From the NCBI GenBank assembly GCA_965200035.1, contig OZ241334.1, forward strand, positions 62,001 to 126,000: a stretch of DNA of 64,000 bases. Direction: 5' to 3'. The position numbers were made by a program, and so were the translations under genes. Positions 1 to 7,806 of this stretch are shown here, one piece after another. The notes beneath the pieces are model-generated. The model did not search any database, had not been told where the DNA came from, and saw only the letters and a list, made by a program, of their open reading frames with translations. The number at the start of each line of letters is the position of its first letter. Within the stretch, counting starts at the first letter, position 1. This DNA is from UBA1952 sp965200035 (lineage in GTDB: Bacteria; Bacteroidota; Bacteroidia; Chitinophagales; Chitinophagaceae).

Positions 1-2
1 AT

Positions 3-1130
3 TTGCATCAATTGCCGATGACTTCCAAAAGCGATATGCAGGAATACAATTGGGATTTTCTCTGTGTGCCGAAAGCGCAGATCAAGGAATATACCGCTAC
101 TTCAGGCACTATGGGCAGGCCGGTCACTATTGCACTTACAGAAAACGACCTTCAGCGACTGGCTTATAATGAAGAGCAATCATTCCGCTGTGCCGGCGGC
201 TCATCCTCAGATATTTATCAGCTGATGCTCACGCTTGACCGGCAGTTTATGGCGGGGATGGCTTATTACAGCGGTATCCGGCAGCTCGGCGCGGCTATGG
301 TGCGCACAGGTCCGGGACTTCCCGCTATGCAGTGGGATACGATTCAGCGTTTACAAAGCACTGTGCTGGTTACGGTACCATCTTTCCTGCTCAAGATGAT
401 CGAATGGGCCGATGAGCACCAGATTGATCTGCAGCAAACGCCGCTTAAGAAAGCCGTCTGTATTGGCGAAAGCCTGCGCCATTCGGATGGCACGCCGAAT
501 GCTTTGGGCGAGAAGATTACTTCCCGCTGGCCGCTTCAATTATATGGCACTTATGCAGCTACTGAGATGCAGACTGCTTTTACGGATTGCACAGCTGGTA
601 TGGGAGGCCATCATCAGCCTGATCTGGTTATTGCTGAAATTGTAGATGACTCAGGAAATGTATTGTCCGACGGTGAATATGGCGAAGTGGTGATTACGAC
701 TTTAGGCATTGAAGGGATGCCGCTATTGCGCTACCGGACAGGTGACATCTGTGCTCTGTTCAATGAGCCATGTGCCTGCGGGCGATTTTCTAAAAGGCTG
801 AGCCATGTGACCGGACGGAAGCAACATATGATTAAGTATAAGGGCACTACGCTTTATCCACCCGCGATTTTTGATATGCTTAATCAGATTGATTTCGTGC
901 AGGAGTATGTGGTTGAGGTATTTACCAGCGGTCTTGGCACGGATGAGCTGAAGCTGCACATCCATACACAGCTTCCGGTGGATGATTGTGAGCGGATGAT
1001 GAAGCCTTTATTGCAAGCGAAGCTGCGGGTGGTTCCGGCGCTTCATTTTCATTCGGGCAGCGAGATGCAGGCCTTACAGTTTCCGCCGGGTAGCCGGAAG
1101 CAGGTGCGGTTTATGGATAACCGCCTATAG
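3..1130 (+). CDS. Phenylacetate-CoA ligase-like adenylate-forming enzyme (5' partial)
   Basis: The reading frame is open to the left edge and 375 residues are visible, so the N-terminal part of the enzyme lies outside the window. The visible start resembles the PaaK-family segment just before the nucleotide-binding loop, which follows as TSGTMGRP at about residues 33-40. A YRTGD motif near residue 245 and a C-terminal ligase lobe follow. Family members activate aryl or acyl carboxylates with ATP and load them onto CoA or a carrier. An EPCACGR stretch matches the Cys-containing segment typical of PaaK-type ligases. The substrate cannot be told: Bacteroidota carry PaaK-like ligases both in phenylacetate breakdown and in pigment pathways, and no partner gene of either is visible. 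It ends about 165 bp before icd, from which a repeat pair separates it. Confidence 0.85.
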   Translation: MHQLPMTSKSDMQEYNWDFLCVPKAQIKEYTATSGTMGRPVTIALTENDLQRLAYNEEQSFRCAGGSSSDIYQLMLTLDRQFMAGMAYYSGIRQLGAAMVRTGPGLPAMQWDTIQRLQSTVLVTVPSFLLKMIEWADEHQIDLQQTPLKKAVCIGESLRHSDGTPNALGEKITSRWPLQLYGTYAATEMQTAFTDCTAGMGGHHQPDLVIAEIVDDSGNVLSDGEYGEVVITTLGIEGMPLLRYRTGDICALFNEPCACGRFSKRLSHVTGRKQHMIKYKGTTLYPPAIFDMLNQIDFVQEYVVEVFTSGLGTDELKLHIHTQLPVDDCERMMKPLLQAKLRVVPALHFHSGSEMQALQFPPGSRKQVRFMDNRL

Positions 1131-1160
1131 CGGTTCAGGTCGTTGCGCTTCCCGACCCTG
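1131..1160 (+). repeat. GGTTCAGG...TCCCGACCC dispersed repeat, copy 1
   Basis: It begins CGGTTCAGG and ends TCCCGACCCTG. A second copy lies 68 bp downstream and a third, inverted, at 27667-27695. The ends are conserved between copies and the middle varies in sequence and by a few bases in length. It starts at the stop codon of the ligase gene. Confidence 0.6.
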
Positions 1161-1198
1161 CGTAGCCTTTGCGGTTGAATATGCTCTGTAGTCAATGA

Positions 1199-1231
1199 CG
1201 GTTCAGGCCGGCTGCGCACGTCCCGACCCTG
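1199..1231 (+). repeat. GGTTCAGG...TCCCGACCC dispersed repeat, copy 2
   Basis: This has the same conserved ends as the copy at 1131-1160 with a slightly longer, different centre. It stops five bases before the TTTG element of the putative icd promoter, so it may have brought or displaced promoter sequence. Confidence 0.6.
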
Positions 1232-1235
1232 TGGG

Positions 1236-1267
1236 TTTGAATGACATTGCAGGAAATTGTACTTTCG
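1236..1267 (+). promoter_or_regulatory. Putative Bacteroidota-type promoter of icd
   Basis: TTTG at 1236-1239 is followed after 20 bases by TACTTTCG at 1260-1267. This is close to the Bacteroidota consensus TTTG-N19-TAnnTTTG. The icd start codon is 29 bases downstream, giving a short leader. Confidence 0.5.
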
Positions 1268-1296
1268 CCGCATTCAAAACACAAATCAAAGACATC

Positions 1297-2505
1297 ATGG
1301 CCAAAATAAAAGTTGCCAATCCGGTCGTTGAGCTGGACGGGGATGAGATGACCCGCATCATCTGGAAATTCATTAAAGACAAGCTGATCCTGCCTTACGT
1401 AGAGGTGGATATCAAATATTACGACCTCGGTATTGAGCACCGCGACGCTACAGACGATCAGGTGACGGTGGATGCCGCCAACGCGATCAAAGAATGTGGT
1501 GTGGGCATTAAGTGCGCTACCATCACTCCGGATGAAGACCGTGTAAAAGAATTCAACCTCAAGCAGATGTGGAAGAGCCCGAACGGCACGATCCGCAACA
1601 TTTTGGATGGTACGGTATTCCGCGAGCCTATCGTAATGAGCAATGTACCGCGCCTGGTGGTGAACTGGGATGCGCCGATCATCGTAGGCCGTCACGCCTT
1701 CGGCGATCAGTACCGTGCGACCGATTTTCTGACTAAAGGAAAGGGTAAGCTGACAATAAAGTTTGAAGGCGAGGATGGCACTGTGATCGAGCATGAAGTA
1801 TACAACTTCAAGGGCGATGGCGTGGCGCTGGCTATGTACAATACGGATGATTCTATCCGTGGTTTTGCCCATGCCTGCTTCAATATGGCGAAGAGCAAGA
1901 ACTGGCCTTTGTACCTCTCTACCAAGAATACCATTCTCAAGAAATATGATGGCCGTTTCAAGGATATTTTTGAAGAAGTGAGCAAAGAGTTTCAGGATGT
2001 GCATTACGAGCACCGCCTGATCGATGATATGGTGGCTTCTGCGCTGAAGTGGAATGGCAACTTTGTATGGGCTTGTAAGAACTATGACGGCGACGTGCAG
2101 AGCGATACAGTAGCCCAAGGCTTCGGCTCACTGGGCCTGATGACTTCTGTGCTGGTAACGCCTGATGGCAACACGATGGAAGCGGAAGCTGCACACGGCA
2201 CGGTAACACGCCATTATCGTGAGTACCAGAAGGGCAATCCTACTTCTACCAATCCGATTGCTTCTATCTATGCCTGGACGCGCGGCCTGGCCTTCCGCGG
2301 CAAGCTGGATGGCAATCAGGAGCTGATCGATTTCTGTCAGGCGCTGGAAGATGTATGCGTTGAGACGGTAGAAAGTGGCAAGATGACCAAAGACCTCGCG
2401 ATCAGTGCTCACGGCAATAATGTGAAGCACGGCGAGCATTATCTCTATACCGAAGAATTCCTCGATGCGCTGAACGAAAATCTGATGAAGAAGCGCAGTA
2501 TTTAA
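1297..2505 (+). CDS. icd: NADP-dependent isocitrate dehydrogenase, eukaryotic-like homodimeric type
   Basis: This 402-residue TCA-cycle enzyme converts isocitrate to 2-oxoglutarate and CO2 and yields NADPH. The sequence matches the IDH1/IDH2-like subfamily, not the E. coli type. The substrate loop around residues 93-110 has Ser94, Asn96, Arg100 and Arg109 at the same numbers as human IDH1. The ATG at 1297 was chosen because the 34 residues encoded upstream in frame cross the promoter and repeat and have no family counterpart. A perfect hairpin terminator follows at 2522, shared with the convergent pterin dehydratase gene. Confidence 0.97.
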   Translation: MAKIKVANPVVELDGDEMTRIIWKFIKDKLILPYVEVDIKYYDLGIEHRDATDDQVTVDAANAIKECGVGIKCATITPDEDRVKEFNLKQMWKSPNGTIRNILDGTVFREPIVMSNVPRLVVNWDAPIIVGRHAFGDQYRATDFLTKGKGKLTIKFEGEDGTVIEHEVYNFKGDGVALAMYNTDDSIRGFAHACFNMAKSKNWPLYLSTKNTILKKYDGRFKDIFEEVSKEFQDVHYEHRLIDDMVASALKWNGNFVWACKNYDGDVQSDTVAQGFGSLGLMTSVLVTPDGNTMEAEAAHGTVTRHYREYQKGNPTSTNPIASIYAWTRGLAFRGKLDGNQELIDFCQALEDVCVETVESGKMTKDLAISAHGNNVKHGEHYLYTEEFLDALNENLMKKRSI

Positions 2506-2521
2506 TATCACTCGCGATACA

Positions 2522-2567
2522 ATAAAGTAAAAATGGATCGGCTTTAGCCGATCCATTTTTACTTTAT
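2522..2567. terminator. Bidirectional hairpin terminator, icd / pterin dehydratase
   Basis: It is a perfect 21-bp inverted repeat (2522-2542 and 2547-2567) around a 4-base loop. The outer stem is A/T-rich, so each strand ends in a U-rich tract. It lies between two convergent genes. Confidence 0.9.
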
Positions 2568-2579
2568 CAATGAACTGAT

Positions 2580-2807
2580 TTAAAGCTGATCGATCGCTTT
2601 TGCCAGCGTCCGGTCTTTTTCTGTGACCGTATTTCCGGCATCGTGTGTGGAGAGCCATATCTCAACTGTATTCCAGGTATTCTTCCAGGTGGGATGGTGA
2701 TCGCTTTTTTCGGCCAGCAGAGCTACGCGCGTCATAAAGGCAAAGGCTTCTGAGAAGTCTTTGAAGGTGAATTTCCGGTAAAGCTGATTGTCTTGTTGCT
2801 GCCACAT
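2580..2807 (-). CDS. 4a-hydroxytetrahydrobiopterin (pterin carbinolamine) dehydratase
   Basis: This small protein of about 75 residues dehydrates 4a-carbinolamine pterin and so recycles the cofactor of aromatic amino acid hydroxylases. The family signature is complete: EKSDHHPTW with the paired histidines, followed by LSTHDAGNTVTEKD with the third histidine and the conserved aspartate. Length is normal for PCD/DCoH proteins. The ATG at 2807 (MWQQQ) fits the family start better than the ATG three codons upstream. No phenylalanine hydroxylase gene lies nearby. It is a single gene converging on icd. Confidence 0.93.
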   Translation of the reverse strand: MWQQQDNQLYRKFTFKDFSEAFAFMTRVALLAEKSDHHPTWKNTWNTVEIWLSTHDAGNTVTEKDRTLAKAIDQL

Positions 2808-2887
2808 GGTACACACATTTGAATAGGACTAAAGATAGCGTACAATGGCTAAAGCGAGGAGATGGGAATTATATCCAATACAAAAAA

Positions 2888-2938
2888 GCGTAAGATTATC
2901 TCTTACGCTTTTGCCAACTAAGTAGGGAAGACAAGGAT
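2888..2938 (-). repeat. Displaced copy of the tRNA-Pro 3' end and terminator (att-like)
   Basis: These 51 bases match 3914-3964 at 48 positions, at an offset of 1,026 bp. The copy holds the tRNA-Pro terminator hairpin and the last 16 bases of the tRNA (discriminator, 3' acceptor strand, edge of the T arm), then diverges. No intact tRNA is here. The arrangement resembles the displaced attachment site left when an element integrates into a tRNA 3' end, but no integrase is visible between the copies. Confidence 0.75.
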
Positions 2939-3023
2939 TAAAGCCCCTCCTCTGTTCCTTTATTGGCGCGGTGTGGCATCACAGATAATGGACTTTTTTA
3001 TGTTGATTTGTCAAAGTTTCTGC

Positions 3024-3688
3024 TTATTTCGTGAGGCGTATATTTAAAGCCAGCTTTCCGCCTAGAGATGCTAAATGACCACTTAAAGTACTCTGGCTAC
3101 GATTGAAATTATTTGTTACGAAATATTGGCAGTTCGGGCCAATGTCAAAGCTTAATTTGTTGGCCGCAGGCAATGAATCCCCGCAAAAAGCTGGACGCTC
3201 ACGTTGTTATTGGTGTAGCCTACCGTTTCGGTGTAATAGTTGCTTTCCTGATCCGGGTATCTGATGCCTGTAAGAGCGTGATAGGTAAAGCCCACATTTG
3301 CAAAAAAGCCAATGTGGCCAACGCTTGACGTGACTACATGAAAATAAACAGGTATATAAATGAATGACTGAACAGCATGATTGCTGATTTTGATCCATGT
3401 GCTGTATGGGGAGTAGCTATATTGTTCGCCCCCAATACCGACACCTACGCCCAAATGATCATTAAACAAATACTCAACGTTTATACCAGCATTAAGGCCA
3501 AAGCCAGCTCTGGTTTTTAGGTCATAGAAATCAGCAAGATTTGTATTAATGAGGTTTGAAGAGCAAAAACCAATGTTTGGAGATAAGCGTAGCCCCGTGC
3601 GATGCTTAGGTGGAGCGGCGCGCTGCGCATTAATGATGGTGCTCAAACAAAAAACAGGGCAAAAGAAAAGGGTTTTTAAAAGGTTCAT
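3024..3688 (-). pseudogene. Outer-membrane beta-barrel protein with a frameshift
   Basis: The gene starts at the ATG at 3688 with a signal peptide (MNLLKTLFFCPVFC... ending INAQ) and continues as a PorT/OmpA-like small beta-barrel with alternating aromatic and polar strands. The first frame stops at 3152. Shifting frame at a CCCC run (3179-3182 on the plus strand) restores a convincing barrel end: DSLPAANKLSFDIGP, a strand with QYFVTNN, then a terminal LALNIRLTK and stop at 3024-3026. Adding one base to the homopolymer would give one continuous protein of about 220 residues. It is either a recent loss-of-function mutation or a sequencing error. The gene lies alone between the two copies of the tRNA-Pro 3' end. 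Confidence 0.75.
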
Positions 3689-3905
3689 TTCAGGCATAGA
3701 TTATCGTGAAATAATTAAGCGTTTGAGTGCAATAATGAGCTTAAATCGTGATTCTTGCAAATAGGCTGCAAGTGATGAAAACACGTAAGGCGCAATCCAG
3801 GAATAGGATTACAGGTAATTGCAGTTTGGGCTTACATTCAGTGGAGCATCTGGTTTTTTGTAGCATGGCAAGCTGCCTGCTTAAATATCCCGTAACGACT
3901 AAAAA

Positions 3906-3937
3906 CAAAAAAAGCGTAAGATTATCTCTTACGCTTT
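3906..3937 (-). terminator. Rho-independent terminator of the tRNA genes
   Basis: An 11-bp stem (3911-3921 with 3927-3937) closes a 5-base loop. On the minus strand it is followed by a run of seven T. It lies 11 bases beyond the tRNA-Pro 3' end. A near-identical hairpin is part of the displaced copy at 2888-2938. Confidence 0.88.
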
Positions 3938-3948
3938 TGCCTACTAAG

Positions 3949-4022
3949 TAGGGAAGACAGGGTTCGAACCTGCGACCCCCTGGTCCCAAACCAGGTGCGC
4001 TACCGGACTGCGCTACTTCCCT
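3949..4022 (-). tRNA. tRNA-Pro (anticodon UGG)
   Basis: A complete cloverleaf can be drawn. The acceptor pairs AGGGAAG with CTTCCCT. The anticodon stem CCTGG/CCAGG holds loop TTTGGGA with anticodon TGG, and the T arm contains TTCGAAC. The discriminator is A and CCA is not encoded. It lies downstream of tRNA-Ser on the same strand, 47 bases apart, and probably shares its transcript. Confidence 0.95.
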
Positions 4023-4069
4023 ATTTACTTTCTTTAATTTGGCTTACTTCCGGCAGAAATAAAACCAAG

Positions 4070-4158
4070 CGGTGAGGGCGGGATTCGAACCCGCGATACG
4101 GTATAACCCGTATGCCAGTTTAGCAAACTAGTGGATTCGGCCTCTCTCCCACCTCACC
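4070..4158 (-). tRNA. tRNA-Ser (anticodon GCU)
   Basis: This is an 89-nt class II tRNA. The acceptor pairs GGTGAGG with CCTCACC, the anticodon loop TTGCTAA gives GCT, a long variable arm follows (CATACGGGT...ACCGTAT), and the T loop is TTCGAAT. The discriminator is G, as in serine tRNAs. CCA is not encoded. Confidence 0.95.
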
Positions 4159-4243
4159 AATTATATAGAGAACAATACCAGCTTAACCGCTGATTACCAT
4201 TCAACCTGACCTCTTTAAGAACTGCTTCCCCGTTAAGGGACTG

Positions 4244-4274
4244 CAAAGATAATACTCGAAATGAACTGTGCAAA
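4244..4274 (-). promoter_or_regulatory. Promoter of the tRNA-Ser/tRNA-Pro unit
   Basis: Read on the minus strand, TTTG (4274-4271) is followed after exactly 19 bases by TATCTTTG (4251-4244). This matches the TTTG-N19-TAnnTTTG promoter described in Bacteroidota. tRNA-Ser begins 85 bases downstream. Confidence 0.7.
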
Positions 4275-4330
4275 TATTTTTCGCGCTTCTGTCAAAATTA
4301 TTTTCTCTTAATCCCGGCGAAATAGCTGTA

Positions 4331-5803
4331 TTACATACTCGCCATCTGTACTTTCTGCAAGAGCTCCTGCACCTGCTCTTTGTACTCATTGTCCGTATCC
4401 ATCAGGTTTTCTACCGTCTGGCAGGAGTGAATGACTGTGGTGTGGTCAAAGCCGCCGAAATGCTCTCCAATGTGCTTGAGCGAGCTTTTGGTAAACTTCT
4501 TAGCCAGATACATCGTGATCTGGCGGGCTTGTACCACTTCGCGCTTACGGGTCTTTGCCAGCAGGCGGTCGTAAGGCTGGTGAAAATAATCGCACACCAT
4601 TTTCTGGATATTCTCGATGGTCATTTCACGCGCAGCGGTCTTCACAAAATTCTTCATTACGCGCTTGGCCAGATCCAGATCAATCTCTTTCTTGTTGAGC
4701 ATCGACTGGGCAAACATGGCAATCAGCGCGCCTTCCAGCTCACGCACATTGCTCTGCACATTATAAGCAATGTACTTCACCACATCATCCGGCATCTCTA
4801 CCCCGTCGCGCTTCATTTTAAGGCGCAGGATGGCCTGACGTGTCTCGTATTCAGGCACGGAAATATCTGCGTTCAGTCCCCAGCGGAAACGGCTCAGCAG
4901 ACGGTCCTGCATACCATCCAGGTCTTTGGGCGCAGTGTCTGAGGTAAGAATGATCTGCTTACCACTCTGATGTAGGTGATTGAAGATGGTGAAAAATGCT
5001 TCCTGTGTTTTTACGGCGGGCACAAAGCGCTCTACATCATCCACGATCAGGACATCAATCAACTGATAAAAGTGAATGAAATCGTTTACTTCATTGTTGC
5101 GGGAATGATCGATAAACTGGGTAATGAATTTTTCTGCGCTTACATAAAGCACCGATTTATTCGGATGCAGGCGACGAACTTCATTGCCGATGGCCTGCAC
5201 CAGATGCGTTTTGCCGCAGCCTACGCCACCAAACACCACGAGCGGATTAAAGGAAGTAGCGCCAGGCTTCTGAGCTACCTGCAGGCCTGCATTGCGGGCA
5301 AGGCGATTGCAATCGCCTTCCACATAATTTTCAAAAGTATAATTGACGTTCAGCTGCGGATCAATGGATACACGCTTAAGGCCGGGAATAGCGTACGGAT
5401 TAGGTTCAAATGGAGTCTTTCGGTCATAAGGCAGATCTACCATATTGCGGTCAGCAGACACTTTAGGCTGTGTGCTTGCCGGCATGTTGATGGATGCCGG
5501 GTTGCGGCGGTTATGCCCTTCCATCATAATGCGGTATTCGAGGCGGCCGTCTTTACCGAGTATGCGTTTAATTGTTTTACCGAGCAGCTCTACGTAATGC
5601 TCTTCCAGCCATTCATAGAAAAACTGGCTGGGCACCTGTAGGGTAAGCACCGCTTCATGAAGGGATACAGCCTGGATCGGATCGAACCAGGTCTGAAAAG
5701 TACGAGGTGCTACATTGTCCTTAATAATGCTGAGGCAACGCTCCCATGCCGCGTCAAAGTCATTTTTGCTTGCTTCATTTTTTATGTAAGGGTCATTATG
5801 CAT
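4331..5803 (-). CDS. dnaA: Chromosomal replication initiator DnaA
   Basis: This 490-residue AAA+ ATPase binds origin DNA and opens it. Domain I (about 1-85) is followed by a short linker. The ATPase domain has Walker A GVGCGKTH near residues 194-201 and Walker B VLIVDDVERF. The C-terminal DNA-binding domain ends in the signature region GGFDHTTVIHSC. The family form is GGRDH[ST]TV, so the first arginine is replaced by phenylalanine here; I checked the codon, TTT. The ATG at 5803 is preferred over a TTG two codons upstream. The 240 bp upstream show no cluster of TTATCCACA-like boxes, and no dnaN or gyrB neighbours are present. Confidence 0.97.
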   Translation of the reverse strand: MHNDPYIKNEASKNDFDAAWERCLSIIKDNVAPRTFQTWFDPIQAVSLHEAVLTLQVPSQFFYEWLEEHYVELLGKTIKRILGKDGRLEYRIMMEGHNRRNPASINMPASTQPKVSADRNMVDLPYDRKTPFEPNPYAIPGLKRVSIDPQLNVNYTFENYVEGDCNRLARNAGLQVAQKPGATSFNPLVVFGGVGCGKTHLVQAIGNEVRRLHPNKSVLYVSAEKFITQFIDHSRNNEVNDFIHFYQLIDVLIVDDVERFVPAVKTQEAFFTIFNHLHQSGKQIILTSDTAPKDLDGMQDRLLSRFRWGLNADISVPEYETRQAILRLKMKRDGVEMPDDVVKYIAYNVQSNVRELEGALIAMFAQSMLNKKEIDLDLAKRVMKNFVKTAAREMTIENIQKMVCDYFHQPYDRLLAKTRKREVVQARQITMYLAKKFTKSSLKHIGEHFGGFDHTTVIHSCQTVENLMDTDNEYKEQVQELLQKVQMASM

Positions 5804-6043
5804 ACTCAATATACTTAAAGGGCTGCGCCCCGGATTTTCACTTACAACTACTTTTAAGAGCCGACAATTTTACCTGTCCCGTCGTGCCAAGATAAAAACA
5901 CGTCAGAACTTTTCGACACCCACCTAAAAAATTAATGATTATTCTGGCGCTGTTTTCGCTCCGTCATCTACGTAACTCCCCGGTATCCTCAACAGCTGCC
6001 TCATGAAACGAAATTGCCAACATTATGTTGAAAAAAAAAATGA

Positions 6044-6979
6044 TTAGCCTATTGTTTCTTTCCCGATGATTACAGAATGAGCACCGACCAGATTGGTACT
6101 ATTTTTGTTGTCGAACGCGTAATCCAGACGCCCCAGCCTGAGCCCGGCCCATCCCACCTGATTAATCGTTACCTCTCTGCCAATTTTATTCGTCATCACT
6201 GTAGGCTTATCCAAAAATGTATGGGTATGCCCGCCAATGATCAGGTCTATATGTTCCGACTCTTTCGCTAAGATTTTATCGCTGACTTTATTGTAATCGT
6301 AATGGTAGCCAAGGTGTGAGAGGCAGATTACAAAATCACAACCTTCCTTTCTGCGCAGCTTTTCTGAAGTGATCTTTGCAATCTGTATCGGCTCCAGGTA
6401 TTGTGTGTTGCCATAAGCATCATCCGGCACTAGTCCTTTAAGCTGAATGCCGATGCCGAAAATGCCGATTTTCAGACCTGCTTTTTTGATGATGGTATAA
6501 GGCAGAGTCTTTCCTTCAAGCGGTGTTTTCGTAAAATCATAGTTGGCAATCAGAATCGGAAAATTAGCATGAGGCAGTTGTTTGGCAAAGCCTTCCACAC
6601 CTGCATCAAAATCGTGATTGCCCATCGTAGCAGCATCGTATCCAAGCATGCTCATAGCCATCATTTCAGGCTCACCTTTATAGAGGTTAAAGTAAGGCGT
6701 GCCCTGAAATATATCGCCTGCATCCAAGAGCAATACATGCTCTTCCTGTTTACGGATCTGCCCGATCAGCATAGCGCGTGCCGCTACTCCACCCTGTCCC
6801 GCAAACTTGCCGCCATCATCACCAAAAGGCTCCAGACGGCTGTGCACATCATTGGTATGAAGGATGGTCAGCTTTGTAGATTTATGCTCTCCTGCGAGGC
6901 TCTTAAAGGGGAAGGCGCCCATCAGCAACAGTCCGCTTCCGATACCGGCTCTCTTGATAAAATCTTTTCTACTCAGCAT
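6044..6979 (-). CDS. Exported metallophosphatase, catalytic half of a split UshA-like 5'-nucleotidase
   Basis: This 311-residue protein has the full calcineurin-like metal set: HTNDVHS near residue 41, LDAGDIFQG, GNHDFD and GGHTHTF. It begins with a basic, Tat-like leader (SRKDFIKRAG followed by a hydrophobic stretch), although the strict twin arginine is RK. UshA/CD73-type enzymes hydrolyse nucleotides or sugar nucleotides outside the cytoplasm. They normally fuse this domain to a C-terminal substrate-binding domain, which here is the upstream gene, overlapping by 11 bp. The two products probably act together in the periplasm. This split is known in other Bacteroidota. Confidence 0.9.
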   Translation of the reverse strand: MLSRKDFIKRAGIGSGLLLMGAFPFKSLAGEHKSTKLTILHTNDVHSRLEPFGDDGGKFAGQGGVAARAMLIGQIRKQEEHVLLLDAGDIFQGTPYFNLYKGEPEMMAMSMLGYDAATMGNHDFDAGVEGFAKQLPHANFPILIANYDFTKTPLEGKTLPYTIIKKAGLKIGIFGIGIQLKGLVPDDAYGNTQYLEPIQIAKITSEKLRRKEGCDFVICLSHLGYHYDYNKVSDKILAKESEHIDLIIGGHTHTFLDKPTVMTNKIGREVTINQVGWAGLRLGRLDYAFDNKNSTNLVGAHSVIIGKETIG

Positions 6980-7721
6980 ATCTGATACGGTTTTCTAATT
7001 GTGGATGCAATGGTTTTCCGGCCTTCTCCAGACGCACTACATAAGCCATCATGGCATCGCGGATAAAGATGGAAGTGAAGCGCTTTTTGCAGGAAGAAAG
7101 GAAGTCGCAATTATCACCACCGCGCGCTACATAATCCGAAATGGCAAACTTGTAATAAATGTTGGGATTAAGCGGCTTTCCATTGATGGCGATATCTTCT
7201 GCTTTATTGTCTTTTATGGTAAATGTCAATCCGCTCACCGGCCAGCCTTTTTTGGTAGCCATGAAGTCGCAGAACTGCTTTACAATCGTACCCGGAATCT
7301 CAATAATAGCGAGCATATTATCAAATGGCATCAGCTCGTACATTTTGCCTCTGGTTATCGGCCCGGCATCCATATAAGGAATGCGCAGCCCGCCATAATT
7401 AGATACGGATGCTTCCACATTCTGATCAATTACCCGGGCGGCCATCAGCTGCGCATCGGCTACAAAATTGCCAAGTGTGCTTTCGGGCTGCGCTTTGGTA
7501 AGCGGCATATCCGTGTGCCCGATCACTACCTGCATCTGTGTATCAACACCGCGCTTATACGGCCTTAGCATTTTCACCAGACTGCTGTCTGTATGCGCCG
7601 TAGTGTCGATAATATAAAGCTGTGGAGGCTGTGCGTGGGCATACACAGGCTTCTTGCTGCAGGAAGATGCGCCTGCAACAAAAAGGCATAATAAGGCATA
7701 GCAATACGCTTTCCGGATCAT
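6969..7721 (-). CDS. Lipoprotein with 5'-nucleotidase C-terminal (substrate-binding) domain
   Basis: This 250-residue protein has a lipobox signal (hydrophobic leader ending GASSC), so it should be anchored by a lipid. The rest matches the C-terminal domain of UshA-type nucleotidases: ESTLGNFVADA, SNYGGLR, GPITRGKMYELMPFDN and SDYVARGGDNCDF. That domain carries the base-stacking substrate site but no catalysis. The catalytic domain is the next gene, overlapping by 11 bp, which suggests translational coupling. A TAATTTTG box lies 13 bases before the start (7735-7742). Confidence 0.88.
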   Translation of the reverse strand: MIRKAYCYALLCLFVAGASSCSKKPVYAHAQPPQLYIIDTTAHTDSSLVKMLRPYKRGVDTQMQVVIGHTDMPLTKAQPESTLGNFVADAQLMAARVIDQNVEASVSNYGGLRIPYMDAGPITRGKMYELMPFDNMLAIIEIPGTIVKQFCDFMATKKGWPVSGLTFTIKDNKAEDIAINGKPLNPNIYYKFAISDYVARGGDNCDFLSSCKKRFTSIFIRDAMMAYVVRLEKAGKPLHPQLENRIRYAE

Positions 7722-7806
7722 AAGAATGAAGCTGCAAAATTACCGGCAATCAAGGTGTGAATTACCGGCCAATGTGTTAATAATAGTTATGAAAATATTA
7801 CCTCGA

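Noticed and set aside
1192..2118. Long open frame on the minus strand opposite icd
   Set aside because: It lies entirely within and against a strongly conserved enzyme gene, with no family-like motifs; similar shadows occur opposite dnaA, tex and the carboxylase.
3741..3989. Small minus-strand frame running out of tRNA-Pro
   Set aside because: It starts inside the tRNA and terminator and has no protein-like features.
5804..6043. Possible oriC upstream of dnaA
   Set aside because: No cluster of DnaA-box-like 9-mers and no dnaN/gyrB neighbourhood is visible; in this phylum dnaA is often away from the origin.
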